From Sarcocystis neurona (Eukaryota > Apicomplexa > Conoidasida > Eucoccidiorida > Sarcocystidae), in assembly GCA_000727475.1 (NCBI GenBank), contig KL647302.1, forward strand, positions 2,241,234-2,305,233: a DNA stretch of 64,000 nucleotides. Reading direction: 5' to 3'. The notes under the pieces were generated by a model. It was given only the letters and a program-made list of their open reading frames with translations. It made no database searches and had not been told where the DNA came from. Of the stretch, positions 48,888-60,553 are shown piece by piece. Made by a program: the position numbers and the translations under genes. Position 1 is the first letter of the stretch; each line of letters begins with the position of its first letter.

Positions 48888-49394
48888 GTATAGAGAGGGA
48901 GAGAGAGCAAGAGAGACGGAGAGAGAGTCTCGTTGTAGTAGAGCCTCTGGCTGCATACAAAACTGCTTTTTCTAGTCCCAACATCGCGGTTGACTACACG
49001 CGTCAGACGAGAGCGGCCGCGCCTACCAGGTGTGATAGCCACAAGAGCATCAACGGCTGCAGCCACAGCAGCCGCACCGCCTCCAACGCCGCCTGCAACA
49101 GCAGGTGCGCCACATCAGCAACAGCAGCAGCAAGAGAAACAGCTACAGCAACGCAGTCGGCAGCAGCGACGGGAGCTTGGACAGCTCGGACCAGGTTCAC
49201 GAGCGACAGCGACAGCAGCAGCAACGGTGCACAAGGAGCGAAAACCCTCAGAGACACGGGAGCAGGGAGAGCAGCGCACCCGCAGGAGCAACAGCGGGAG
49301 AAATAAGAGCAGTGCGCGGACAACAACACGAGCAGCAGTAAGATCAGCTGCAGCAGGGGAGACCGCGCCGGCTGTACGCAGCAGGTGGGAGGAA
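46641..49394. other. Stretch between divergent METTL16 and inhibitor-2 genes
   Basis: This region must contain both promoters. It holds a purine-rich segment (46780-47000), a pyrimidine-rich tract (47440-47560), a poly-A run near 48050, a TATATG satellite at about 48850-48895, and a CAG/GCA-rich stretch (49070-49390) just before the inhibitor-2 ATG that may be its 5' UTR. Exon-like pieces with acceptors at 48080 (ttgaacag) and 48702 (tatcctcgcag) could not be assembled. Confidence 0.4.
47675..47878 (+). CDS. Small open frame of 67 codons, unrecognised
   Basis: An ATG at 47675, 3' of a pyrimidine-rich tract, opens a frame beginning MKADVLSAFRDISKTSDSHF and closing at TGA 47876-47878. Composition is protein-like and free of simple repeats. 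It could be a short gene or the first exon of a plus-strand gene whose other exons I cannot join. No domain is seen. Confidence 0.25.
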   Translation: MKADVLSAFRDISKTSDSHFQLAPDVAKIRRHSHYLHHKDWPAHTQMYCSTSADTTHQNITLSDGTA

Positions 49395-52300
49395 ATGGCG
49401 ACGCAGCAGCGGGAAGGGGGGGTGGCGCACGAGGAGACACGCGGGGCAACACATGGCATTCTACACCATCTGGGATCCAAGGACGAGCAGTGAGTTTCCC
49501 TCTTATAAAAGTTCTTTTTGTAAAGCAGAACACTCTTTAGTACAAAATGCCGGAGGCACACTTTATCTGGAGGGACGCGTATCTGCGCGTCTTTCCATAT
49601 ATTTAGAGACGCACATGACGCAGTGTTTATGTGTTGTGGTGGAAGTGTAATAATATACCTACGTGCAGCCACTTACATGTGGACACGTAGGTGCATCTGT
49701 AGTTTCTCGGAAAACGGAGGTGACATATATATATATATATCCTCCACGTGAGTATGCGTGTATGTACATGTGCATATATGTGGACTTGTATGTACTTGTG
49801 ATTTATATAATATATATCTATGTGTGGTAAGATACATGTTTGTATCTTGTGCCGACATGTGAATGTTTCCACTCGTGTGTGTACACACATATGTGTATAT
49901 ATATGATTCCGAGTCTTTATATACTTAATTATAGATATGTCCACATATACATATATATACATATATATTTGCGGGAAGACTAAGAAGGTGGGAAGCGTGT
50001 GAGTACGGTGACCGTTTTCTATCAAGAAGATGGGCTGCTGCAAACAGCAGGCGGGTACGTGTGGGCTTTTCAAAAGAAAGACGAGCACCTTTGGTCAATA
50101 CGTGGAAAGTGGAAAACAAAGTCAGCGTTGTACCCCCTAGGGATTCGCGGGCGGAGGCCTGTCAGACACCGAGTCAATTGTATATATATACACGTACAGG
50201 TATCTACGTATATACACCTATGTAAGTCAAGGTGCACGTGCTTATGTATGTACGTACGTACCTATGTATCTATCTATGTATGTCTCTATGTACCCATGTA
50301 CGTATGTATATGTATGTATGCATATGTATGTATATGTGTGTATGTATGTATAAATGTGTGCATATGTATGTATGTATGTATGTGTGTATGTATGTATGTA
50401 ATGTATGTATGTATGTAATGTATGTATGTATGTAATGTATGTATGTATGTAATGTATGTATGTATGTAATGTATGTATGTATGTAATGTATGTATGTATG
50501 TAATGTATGTATGTATGTATGTATGTAATGTGTGTGTGTGTGTGTACGTACGTGTCTATATACATATGGATGTGTATATGCGTGTCTTCAGAGTATCCCT
50601 ATTTCTCTTATAGACACGCGGACAGCAGGAGCGCTTCTCTGGTCGGGTAAATGCTCTTATTCGGCAGCCAAGAAGCGACAAGAACAGTAGCGCGTGGCGA
50701 GGACACAGAAACAAGAAGTTGAGTACCTCTGAACACTAGCCATATATATATATATGTACATACATCTGTGGAGCTGTTGCAGGCAAGCGCTGAGAAGAGT
50801 GTCAGTGGAAGGAGGTATGAGAAGTGTTTGATTTTATTTGAAAGATGCCAGGAAGAGAAAAAGACAAACGAGGACGACCAGCAGGTTTCTTCATTGAGAA
50901 GAGAGAGAGTATTCTGCAAGGATAGGGACGGAGAAGAGTGTCGCTGAAGGGTAGATAAACAGATTGTTCATTTCTTTTAGATAGACGAAAAAAGAAGAAA
51001 ACTGTTCCCAAGGCGAGACACGGGACGCACACGTCGTGAGGAAGAGCCTGCAGATACACAGGCGGACTCCAACTTTTTACTCAACGAAGAAGATTATATA
51101 CGAATAAGTAACAGAACACAGGTGGAAGAGTTTCTTCTATGAGAACGCAGAAAGAAACAAATGAATACCGGAGAAGGCGAGACAAGAAAAGTAGGAGCGA
51201 ACACGCAAAAAGACGACGAGCAGAGGAAAACACAGGGGAAGCTGAACGCACAGGGAAAGAGAAGTTTCCAGAAGAAGAACTACGCATGAGACGTGCAAGA
51301 GCAGACTGCCTGTAGACAGGTGGCGCAGGTCCTACTCAGGATTTCTTTTGGTCTGCTCTGTTGACGTTCTATCCTCACCTTTTCATCGATTCTTCTTGGT
51401 TTTCTTCCGTCGCCCATTTCCCTTCTGCCCTTCCTACGGTTGCTGCCAGGCAGCAGCTCTTCTCTGAGACGCCCTACTTTTTCTCAGTGGAAAAGCAGCT
51501 TCTCTTCCTTTCTCCCAGTCTGACGGTCTTCTTCATTTCTTTTTGCCTTCTCTGACACTAGTCAATTGCATTCTCCGTCGTTTTTCTCACGCTTCCGTTT
51601 CGTCTTCGTCTTCGTGTGCCTCTCCCGCCCCGCCACGGGCTCCTGTTTGTTCGTCACCCTCCGAACTCCTTCCGCTCTTCCTTTCCTTTTCCTCCTATTC
51701 GTATTCTTCCTTTCCTTCTGCGACTTTCTCCACATATCCCTATTATCGCTTCTGTCCTACTTCGTTTCTGCACCGGTTCACGTTCGTCTTTTCCTACTGC
51801 CCTTCCTCCTCTCGTTTTCCCCGGGTGTGCCTCTTTTTCATTTTCATTTCCTTCCTGTTCCGGCATTTTCTGTTTCCTTCTCTCGTCTCTTTTTCCCCCC
51901 CCCTCTTTTGCCTTCTCCTTTTTTGATCTTATCTTTCGTCTTCCTTTTCGGCTCTCGCTGCGCCCTCCCCCTGTTGTGTGCTCCGTCCTTTCCTCACGTT
52001 CTCCACCGTTTCTTCTTTGCCCTTGTTTTGCTTCCGCCCCTTGATCTTCGCAAAGTCGGCGCGGTGCTGCGGGACATTTGAAATGGGATGAGGCGGCGAT
52101 CGCTGCCCACGACAAAGAACGCGGCACTCGGATGAAAATCGAGGAGCCTCCCACACCTTACCATCGCGACCACTTAGTAAGAAAATTCATTGCTTTTCCT
52201 CCTGCGCATGTATATCTCTTCAGTCTAATTATTCATATAAAGCTGTTCAACCTAGTGTAGGCATAATGTCGTCTCAGTCTTAGGAGGATGTACACCGATT

Positions 52301-54015
52301 TGCTCTCGTGCAACCAGATTTCTCACACTCACTAGAAAAGACTTGGTCAAATGGAGTGAAGGAGAATCTCTTCGATAGCTTGGAAGCATATTTGTCCTCG
52401 AGTCCACTGCCGGAGCAGCAACAGCTGCCGTCGTGCATGCTTTGGATCACTCTGATGTGTAATCTTTTCGACTGCGTCTCTTGGTGAGTTAAAAAAAGGC
52501 ACTGCTTCACGCAGCAGCCTAGCAACCAACAGTCTGATTGCTGCAGCGTGGGCCTGATACGCAGCAGCAGCAACAGCGCATGTTATATATGATGGAGTGC
52601 AACAGAGGAACTGCCATGCAACAGTGGAACTGGCATGCGACAGGGGAACTGCCACGCAACATATTTCCCTGCAGCAGCACCAACAGTGTGTCTTGTGTAT
52701 TCTTTCCACGCAGCAGCAACACTCGTGCGTCTTTCATATAGCTGTGCAGCATCACAGGAACACACGTTGTTTATTCCTAGTACTACTACGCAGCAGCGAG
52801 AGTTCACGCATCGGCCAGCAGCAACAGGCTTCCCAGGAGAGTGTCCTGGGGAGCGTTTTCGTTGCAGCCGCACATTCGTAGGCAGCAGCAACGCCTTATG
52901 CGTAGCTGCTGTGGTACGTGTACATACACTCCAGCATGTGCCTCTGGTGTACGTTCTTCACATGCGCTTTGCCATCTCGTCTCCGCGTTTCGGCTCAGCC
53001 GCAGCACTCTCCCCATCTTTTTATGTGCAGTTGTGTGTATATGGCGCTATTATTGAGACGTACGTGGACATGCATGTATCCTCCGTGTATATGTCTCTGT
53101 CTGTGGTCACAGACTCGTTTGTCTATCCACCCCATACATCGAGTCGATCTATGCAGACGCATGGGGTAGTCATGCGGGCTTTTCAGCAAATCGCGTTCAG
53201 GTCCAGTCAAACGAGCGGGAATGGCATTCGGTGGACGTCGACTTTTTATAAGGCAGAAATCTGAGTGTTGCAGCTGAGTGACAACATCAGCAGCGCCCTC
53301 TTTCAAAGTAATATATTCAACCAAAAGCAGGCATCCTGCTACTTTATATGTATGAACTTGTTTCATGAACTTGTTTCTTCGGGCCACGCGGATACGCTGT
53401 GTGGTTGATAAATATGTGAAAACATATGTATGTCTTTGTACACATCTTGGGTGCGGCAGAGAAAAAGGGAGAATGGGAGTTCTGCAGACAGATGTCTGCA
53501 GCAGGCTACGATTGCAAGGCATGTATGCTGCATGTAGGAGCTTCGCAGTCGAGTGTTCTCTGCGTGAAAACTGCAAGTCAGTGTATTCTGCCCCTACGAG
53601 GTTTTAGTCCTGTTGCACGAACGTATCATTTTCAGCTTTTGGAGTGTATGGTGACTGTGCTGACCTGCGTGTCTGTCTACAACGCGACTTTCACCGCAAC
53701 CACTCTCGCGTGCGTTTTCTTGGCCGCTGCAGTATACCAAGTGCAGCCCTTCTGCATTACCTTCTGACTTGAGCGCTTTCTTTTTCTTCCCTAGTGTGTG
53801 CCCCTGGCCAGAATTATAAAGGAGTGCCTGCCGCAGCACTGCGTGAAAGCTTGGAGAAGGTGGAGGTGAATGCTGCAGGACAGGCCCTCACCAGTGATGA
53901 AATAGACCTGAAGAAGAGAGAGGATTTTGAGCGTCGCCGGCGTATGCATTACGCAAACGAGAGAAAACCAATTCAAGAAAAAGCGTCCCAAGACAGTAGT
54001 GACGATGAAGAGTGA
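49395..54015 (+). CDS. PPP1R2: Protein phosphatase 1 inhibitor-2 (PPP1R2 / I2), 3 exons
   Basis: Exons 49395-49489, 52056-52176 and 53812-54015 join in phase (2, 0) to give 139 residues. Inhibitor-2 is an intrinsically disordered regulator that grips PP1 through several short motifs. Visible here are HGILHH (20-25) in place of the KGILK motif, LKWDE (40-44) for the family's QKWDE, MKIEEPPTPYH (58-68) with the conserved Thr that GSK3 phosphorylates in animals (Thr65), and the C-terminal KKREDFERRRRMHY (106-119) that covers the PP1 active site. It ends in an acidic SSDDEE tail. Exon 2's acceptor is caaag rather than cag, but it is the only AG between the preceding in-frame stop and the motif. 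Exon 3 could instead start at 53795 (ctag), which would break phase. Intron 1 is about 2.6 kb and intron 2 about 1.6 kb. Confidence 0.75.
50396..50530 (+). repeat. 17-bp minisatellite (aatgtatgtatgtatgt)n
   Basis: About seven perfect or near-perfect tandem copies of a 17-bp unit lie in inhibitor-2 intron 1. They are preceded by irregular (TATG)n from about 50240 and followed by (GT)n. Because 17 is not a multiple of three, coding use is unlikely. Confidence 0.9.
51345..52050 (+). repeat. Pyrimidine tract leading into inhibitor-2 exon 2
   Basis: About 700 nt are almost pure C/T on the sense strand and end at acceptor gatcttcgcaaag (52055). This is a greatly extended polypyrimidine tract. Leu/Phe/Ser/Pro-rich sense frames and Arg/Lys/Glu-rich antisense frames here are composition artefacts. 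Confidence 0.7.
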
Positions 54016-54276
54016 AAGTTTTCTGCGCCTTTCTCTCTTCCATTCTCTGCCCTCCATCTTCCTGCTGTTCTTATTCGTGATGGGTTCTTCCGTGACGCAC
54101 AAGTCGCCGGGAGGACTGCAGAGATGTTCGTACTTGGCAGTTTCACACAGCGCGTCTTGCTGTAGCAACTGCTACGGCTGCCTGCTTCCGTCCGCTTCTT
54201 CTTGACACAACATTGCTTCTCTCTTATTATTTGCGTCATCTACGTTTGAAAGGAGGAGCCAGCAGGTAGACACGCC
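54016..54276. other. Intergenic stretch between convergent inhibitor-2 and gene B
   Basis: These 261 nt separate the inhibitor-2 stop codon from the last gene B stop codon and should hold both 3' UTRs. No canonical AATAAA signal stands out and nothing else is seen. Confidence 0.4.
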
Positions 54277-57200
54277 CTAGTGCAGAAATCTCGCTCCGGT
54301 GTTTGTGCCCTTGAGGCGCACGGCAACTACTGCTGGTGCGGGTATCGCCGCGTTTAGTGTCGATGCACACACTCTAGTGTACATACACTGGAGTACGGGA
54401 AGGTGTCGGACAGCAAGTTCTTCCGGAATCACTGGAAGAATAAGACACATCTCACTCACAAATTTATGGGCACCAGGGGTGAGAGGCTGCTGTATGGGAA
54501 ATTCTGCTTCTATTGCCAGAGGGAGGTAGTACAAACAGTCGAGCATATAGACACCAGAGCTGAACAGTCTGGTGTCACGCAGTGAATACTGCTGCTGGCG
54601 CAAGCGGCGCAGCAACGCCCCCTCAGGTGTACGTACACACGATCACAACCAGCAGCCTGTAAAAGGCTCTCTGTGTTCTTGAGGAGTCTTGTAGACTTAC
54701 ACGTCCGCGCGTGTCACCTGCAGATGCTGTAGTGCAGGGAATTAAGCGGTTGTACGAGTGTACAGGGTACATATTGCGCGTGCCCGTCCGTACGTGTGCA
54801 TATATCAGTCGAGATTGTAAGAGCGCGCGTGAACAATAAAGAGTTGTTTGCGCATTCATAAGGGTGTATCCTTATACATATATATATTTGGGTGTGTATG
54901 CACGTACCCACGTATATTGTACGTCATAGTCACATGTGTCAGCACTCGCGATGGCGGCGTATTTTAACGAATGAGGAGTGAATCTGCGAGGCGGCTATTG
55001 ACACTTGTCACTGTGGGAACCGGAAAGGAAACAACTGGGACAGAAAAGAGTAACGGGAAGGCAACTTCGATAGTCGACACCGCGACTGCCGTGTATACAG
55101 CCCGCGATCAGTACGCTATGGCAACCGCCAGGTGTACCGTTGTGCCAGTAGAAGGATGGCTCAATTTTTGTATGCAGCAAAGCACGTGAATGGTAACATA
55201 GGCTAATTTGACAACGTCTTCCTGCGTGACAGGAATTGGGGGCTTCAGGTGCTGGATGCGTCGTGTGTCATTCAGAGAAAATATCGACCAAAGCGATGGC
55301 GGTTGCACAATTTCTAAGACGACGGTGCATGATTTCTCCTGTTCGTACGTTAGGGTGGTATCAGTTGTCGCATTGCTCGTTGACACTGTTTACACTCTAT
55401 GGTGTTCTGCATCTTCCATTTCCTGTCTATACGGCTTCGTAGCGGAGGCCACTTAATTCTCCCAACGCGCCTCTTCTATACGTTGGTGACCTAGACGACG
55501 TTCAGAATTCTACTGGCACTTTCCAACGCTGCACTCTATCACGAGGCATTCACCAACGTGACTTGCCCTCGTGAAAAAAACAAGGGGTGAACGAAAAAAA
55601 GTCCGGCCGGCGTGTATTCACAGCTTCTCAACTAGCTGACTAGTTCCTCAATTGAACTGGTTTTGTGAGCGTGAGGAATGGAAGATAGTTTGACTTCAAG
55701 TAACACCCTATGCACGTATTCGCAGCTTCAACAGACACCAGTTCTACAGTGGCCGGAAATATGACGACAAGGAAAATGCTCCAGTCCGGCTTTCCATAAG
55801 CAGTCGATGTACGTGGTGCTGTATAGAAGAATTCATATGCTGGGCTTTCTCGGCTCGTTGATCCTCACATCCGTGGCTGACCAAGCGATAAATTTTATTC
55901 CCCTACGTCGTGCTCTAAGGTGTCTGTAAGAGTCATCCGCAGTTGCAGGTACTGCATGGGTTCGTCTCTGCACGATCTACTTCCTGGATTCTTGATTGAC
56001 CCAGCTCGCCCTAGTGACATGAATCTCCTGACCCCTTTGTGAGACGTCTCCACAACTCAGCAGACGGGAACTTTACATGCATGTTTTTTTTCCAGAGAAT
56101 TGCGTATTTCTCCGTCTGTTCGCAGGCCAACGCAAGAGCCGTTTTCTGTGCACTGCGAAGTACCGTCAATACACGTACAGATGTACTGCCTATGCGTGCA
56201 GGCTCATGTTGCTGATCCAACTGTGCAGAACTTCGCTGTTCCCGTTCAACGTCAGAACTTTCGCCCTGCCTGCTCACTCTGAACGTGCGTACAAGTGGTG
56301 CCGTCACCTTTCGACTGACACACAGGCACAGATGAAATCTACTCATGGACATATATGTAATTATAGATATACATGCGTACTTAGTTTCTGGCGCTGCCCT
56401 GTACAGACAGCGCACGTTTCTTTTAAAGCAGTGCCTGCTGCACACTTGAGAAGTCAAGTTAATTGAAACGCAAGAGAAACATCCTTGGCGACACATGTCC
56501 GGCTACTCGAGTTTTCTTGTTTCAGCGAAAAATGCTGTATGCAGAGAGCGTGTTACCGCCACAACGTGATATACACTATACGTCTACGCGTGGTGTCGGG
56601 AAGTACGGCATGCTATGTCAACATGCTGAAGAAGGATGCGGATGAGCACTGGCAACTCAAGAAAGACTACGTACGGGTTCGGGGTTGTCTCTAGCAAAGC
56701 AGTTCACTTCTGCAGAATGAAAGCGTCAGGCTACCGCGTTTCCTTCTCGCCTTCCGACTGCAGTTTACAAGTAAATACACATCGAAACTCAGGGATTAGT
56801 ATTGTTCAATACAATCACTTCGGGTCACAGAGAGGCAGGAGGTGTCACAATTCAGACCACGCGTGACCTCTTGTGTGAAGACAACAATTCGACACATCAA
56901 GAAAGAGTGTAATCCACACATCGATTCGTTTTTCGTACCATCCGAAGTGCCAGGAGAAAATCCTCCCCAAGCACCGTACTGGTTTCCATGCTTGCAGTGT
57001 ACGTGCCCTCGTGTACCTATATAGACAGATGCAGCAGGGAGGATCATTATGTACCACTCCTTACAATCCCCAGCAACTGACCGCGGTAAGGCCGTAGCTA
57101 CTACGAAACGTTGAGATGCTGGCATGATTATTAGACGCAACGTGGGCATCACCAATTGAACTGGCCTCCACTCATAGAGAAAATCGTAATTCTAATGTAC

Positions 57201-58932
57201 GACGCCACTCTAAACAGTCTCATCGAACAAAATGTCACCTCTCCCATTTTTCTCCGGAGAGGATGCACCCAAGGTCTCGCGCTAAAGACCCCGTGAGGCA
57301 CGTTTCAAAACTTCCAATTTAAAAGGCGCGATACTATGGTTGAAGATTTTGCAGTGCATGACAATAGCATGCTTGCTGAAGTTTGATGTCCACTCCCGGT
57401 AGTGCGTCACGTGTGACCACGCCGGCTGTCAAATTCGCCAACTATAACCTTCCGCTTTTAACCACAGGTGAGCACGTCTAAACTACAACAAAGACAGAGT
57501 TTTTTTACTTCAGTGTGTGCCTGTACCATGCGACAAAAGCCGTTTCCACTTCGTTGCGCTGTGCCACTGCATGCAGACGCACAACGGGCAGTAACCACGC
57601 GGCACCGGCGCGACTCCGTGAACTCTGGAAAACTCTTCACCTAGGATTCGTGAAACATTCAGAGCTGCACTCAGCTTTTGCTTTGTGAGCGTGCCAGAGA
57701 TAAGCGTGTATTTTGGCCACTAGTGCCATTTTGCGTGTAGGGTTTGCAGACGGCAGGATATGTGCGAACGACTTAATTCACCTCCCCAGCATGTGAAGTG
57801 GTCAGATAGAAGGGCCGTTCGACGTGACTTTCAGATTGTACTTTGGCGCAACTGCTCACTCACAATCAGTTTCTTCTGCAGCTAGAAACCTATATGTATA
57901 TATATATATATATTTTCGAATGCGGGATTCTGCGGCAATGTCTTGACCCATCAGCATTACGTACCGTATCTTGAAGAGAGCAACTGGATACACGCTTGTA
58001 CTGTGCTTTTCATCACCTTTTTCTTTGCATCCGTGTATCGACGCACGAAGCCCAGAAAGCTACTTTGGTGCTCTATGGCTTCCCCGTACCACCAGATGGG
58101 GAGATTAACTGGAAGGGAACACAAATTCGGCATGCTGTAGTCACGCAATTTTCGAGAGGAATTAATTACTGCAAACACGGCACGCGTCTTCGCACTCCAT
58201 GAAAACATGACAGCTCTGTTCCATTCCATCATCTGGCGGATGCTGATACCATAACAGGAACTGGAAATCACGGTAGCCTTACCAATAGTAGACGAGCGTA
58301 CTACGTATATACACTGCCGCAGTCTTTTCGGAAGATCGACACAATCGCAGGAGGCTCGTAACGTTTTTCCCTCGTACTGTACAGAGTACATACTCTGGGA
58401 CAGCTCTGTTCCAACGCGGTGGAGTCCCGCACGCTGGTCGTTCACAGAGTGAAGTAAACACGTATTCTGCTCGCAATTTATGGCTGTTGCCTTGCAACTC
58501 TTTTGCTATTTCAAATAACTTCCCACAAAAAATTTACTTGGCAAAGGTATAAATATGATGAGTGGAGCACCGTACATGCATGTGCCCAGATTCAGGACTC
58601 TACCTGTCGCTGTCAAGTAACGGCAATCGAACACTGCAGAAGAACGGTGACGAAGGTAGTGAGGTGATTTCTTCTACAGAAGGGCGGTTGTCGGGGGATG
58701 CAATAGAAGAGAGAACGTATCGTTTAGTAGTGAGAAGCGGCGTTCTCTCTTCCAGTCGACGTCTACAAGACAGCATTGGTTCTTCGCCACTTCGTGGTGG
58801 ATATGCATGTTTCCACTAGAGGCAATTACTCAGGGAATCCTCTTTCTGTGTGCAGCAGCGTGGACGCAGATGTGTGGGTTCACCTTCCGGCACGACAACT
58901 GGTACTCACCAAAATTTTCCTACAATATCCAT
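54277..58932 (-). CDS. Gene B: fragments of an unrecognised multi-exon gene
   Basis: Best-supported exons in transcription order: 58762-58604 (begins RRLEERTPLLTTKRYVLSS), 58394-58283 (SMYSVQYEGKTLRASCDCVD), 58168-58017 (INSSRKLRDYSMPNLCSLP), 57640-57527 (VKSFPEFTESRRCRVV), 57016-56939 (VHEGTYTASMETSTVLGED). Phases agree from 58394 through 56939, with strong sites such as tttgcag, gtaagg and gtgatg. Further plausible pieces lie at about 56480-56057, 55387-55190 and 54550-54277, the last ending GTNTGARFLH and a stop. The start codon is unresolved: ATG 58932 with donor gtgagt would create a stop at the next join. Parts may belong to more than one gene. No domain is recognised; short exons and short introns resemble gene A. 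Confidence 0.4.
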
Positions 58933-59521
58933 TGGTGCGCTTTTTACTTGCTGCTGTGTTTGTTTGATACCAGGTACATACGTGTAAATATGTATATTTG
59001 TGTACGTACATCCGTTTACGTAGTCCTGGTCACCTCGTGGACTGCAACAACGCAGATCCGTTTCGTCTGACACGCAGTTTTACATCCCTTTTCGTGCGCA
59101 CATATATGTAGAGAATGGAACTTTTTTCTTTTAAAGCGTTTTCCGTCGCTGGAAATAGTTTGACAGCGTAGGAACTGATGGTGTCCGCGTCGTGTGTGTT
59201 TTGCCCACTACACAGAATAGAAAAACCGGGACCTTGTGACAACAGGGAATGGTGAGACTAGTTTTAGTCTGTTTGTCTGCGTTCCCTTTCGTGCGGAATT
59301 TTGCTTTTTAACCGTCTTGTTCCTTCCTTGTGCCTTTTTCCTTTCCTCCTTTATTTCTGCTTCACAACCTTTTCTTGCGTCTTCTACGTCTCCCTTCTTG
59401 TTTTCTCTTTCGTCTTCGTCTCCCATCTCCCTTTCTTCTTCGTATCGTAATTCCTGCCATTACTTCCTTCTTCCTTTCCCCTCTCCCCTTCAATTTTCCT
59501 TTCTAGTGTCACCGCAGCGCG
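58933..59521. other. Region between gene B and the TTC4-like gene
   Basis: If gene B begins near 58932, these 589 nt are the shared upstream region of two divergent genes. From about 59265 to 59515 the plus strand is strongly pyrimidine-rich and ends tttctagtgtcaccgcag just before the TTC4-like ATG. That could be a 5' UTR intron acceptor or simply a promoter-proximal pyrimidine tract. Plus-strand open frames near 58807-58975 with hydrophobic segments conflict with gene B and were not accepted. Confidence 0.35.
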
Positions 59522-60553
59522 ATGAAAGAAACAACGTCGGCGCGGCGTGTTGTGCCCTTCGAGTCGGCAGAAGAAACTGCAGCTTCACCAGCTTCCACAA
59601 GCTTCCTGGGTCCTCCTGCCTGTTCCTGCTCTTCCTTCCTGTCCTCTTCGTCTTCCCCTGCACCATCTTCTTCTTCTTCCTTACCGTCTTGTTTTTTGTC
59701 CTCGTCTACTGGACCTGTGAACCTTACTCCTTCGTTATCCTGTCCTCATCCTTCCTCTTCTGCTTCTTCACCCTCTTCCTCTTCTTCTTCATCTTTCCCC
59801 TCTTATTTGTCGTCATCTCTTGCCGTTTCTTCTCCGAGCAGCACCGCCTCTTTTGACTTTCGTTCTTCGTCCTGTGCGCAAGCAGCTTGTTCCCCTGCCT
59901 TACGTGCGGGGGCAGCAAGAGGAGAAGCGGAGGCCGCGCCACCAGCAGCAGTAACAGCGGAAAAATGGGAGGACCACCCGTTGTTTATGACGTCGATGCC
60001 AAGTGGAGAAGCGTTCCAGAAAAATCCACTTTTAGCAGCACTGGCTGCAGTGATTGACGAAGAGGAGCAGCTGCCTTTTGAGGCGCAGCGCCGTCGGCCG
60101 CGCGGGGGAGAGGGGAGAAGAAGGGACAAAGAAGAAAAAGAAGGAAGAAAACAGGGATCGGAGCCAAAAGAAAGTTCTGCTTCCCATCCAGAAGAAGTAG
60201 AAGTCGAAAGGACGTCGGCGGTTTCGACTTTACAAGGAAAAGGCACTGCCCCTGTAGACGGGAACACCGCAGCAGCAATAGCAGAGGAGAAGAGGATCGC
60301 GGAAAGAAGAGCCGCGAGACCGACAGCTGTAGCTGCTGCTACATACAGAAATCACAGAAGCAGCTGCGTGCCTTACGCCCCTCGACAGAGAGCCGGGGGG
60401 GGAGAATGGGGGACCGAAAACGAAGGCGAAAAAGTGCCGGGGCATACGCTCTCTTCTGTGGCGAATGCTCTTGAAGTAGAGACTGAGTCAGAGCGAGAGG
60501 CGCCTCCGTCTATGGGGGAGCTTCAAATTTGCATGAAGATGTGGCAGATGTGA
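59522..60553 (+). CDS. TTC4: TTC4/Cns1-like co-chaperone, first coding exon (partial)
   Basis: The ATG at 59522 opens 343 codons. Residues ~149-180 match the region preceding the TPRs in TTC4/Cns1, which bridges HSP90 and HSP70: KWEDHPLFMTSMPSG, then NPLLAALAAVIDEEE, compared with the family pattern PLFM..P...NP.L..LQ..I.DEE. Before it is a Ser/Pro/Ala-rich stretch of about 145 residues; after it a charged, low-complexity stretch of about 160 residues. No TPR repeat is present in this exon or recognised downstream, so the rest should lie in exons after a long intron, perhaps past 64000. The 3' boundary is unclear; CAGAT|gtgaaa at about 60550, right at the stop codon, is one candidate donor. 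The assignment rests on one motif block. Confidence 0.55.
   Translation: MKETTSARRVVPFESAEETAASPASTSFLGPPACSCSSFLSSSSSPAPSSSSSLPSCFLSSSTGPVNLTPSLSCPHPSSSASSPSSSSSSSFPSYLSSSLAVSSPSSTASFDFRSSSCAQAACSPALRAGAARGEAEAAPPAAVTAEKWEDHPLFMTSMPSGEAFQKNPLLAALAAVIDEEEQLPFEAQRRRPRGGEGRRRDKEEKEGRKQGSEPKESSASHPEEVEVERTSAVSTLQGKGTAPVDGNTAAAIAEEKRIAERRAARPTAVAAATYRNHRSSCVPYAPRQRAGGGEWGTENEGEKVPGHTLSSVANALEVETESEREAPPSMGELQICMKMWQM

Noticed and set aside
58807..58975. Plus-strand membrane-like segment ending at donor ACCAG|gtacat
   Set aside because: Three frames are about equally plausible, no partner exon is found, and it overlaps the possible gene B start on the minus strand.
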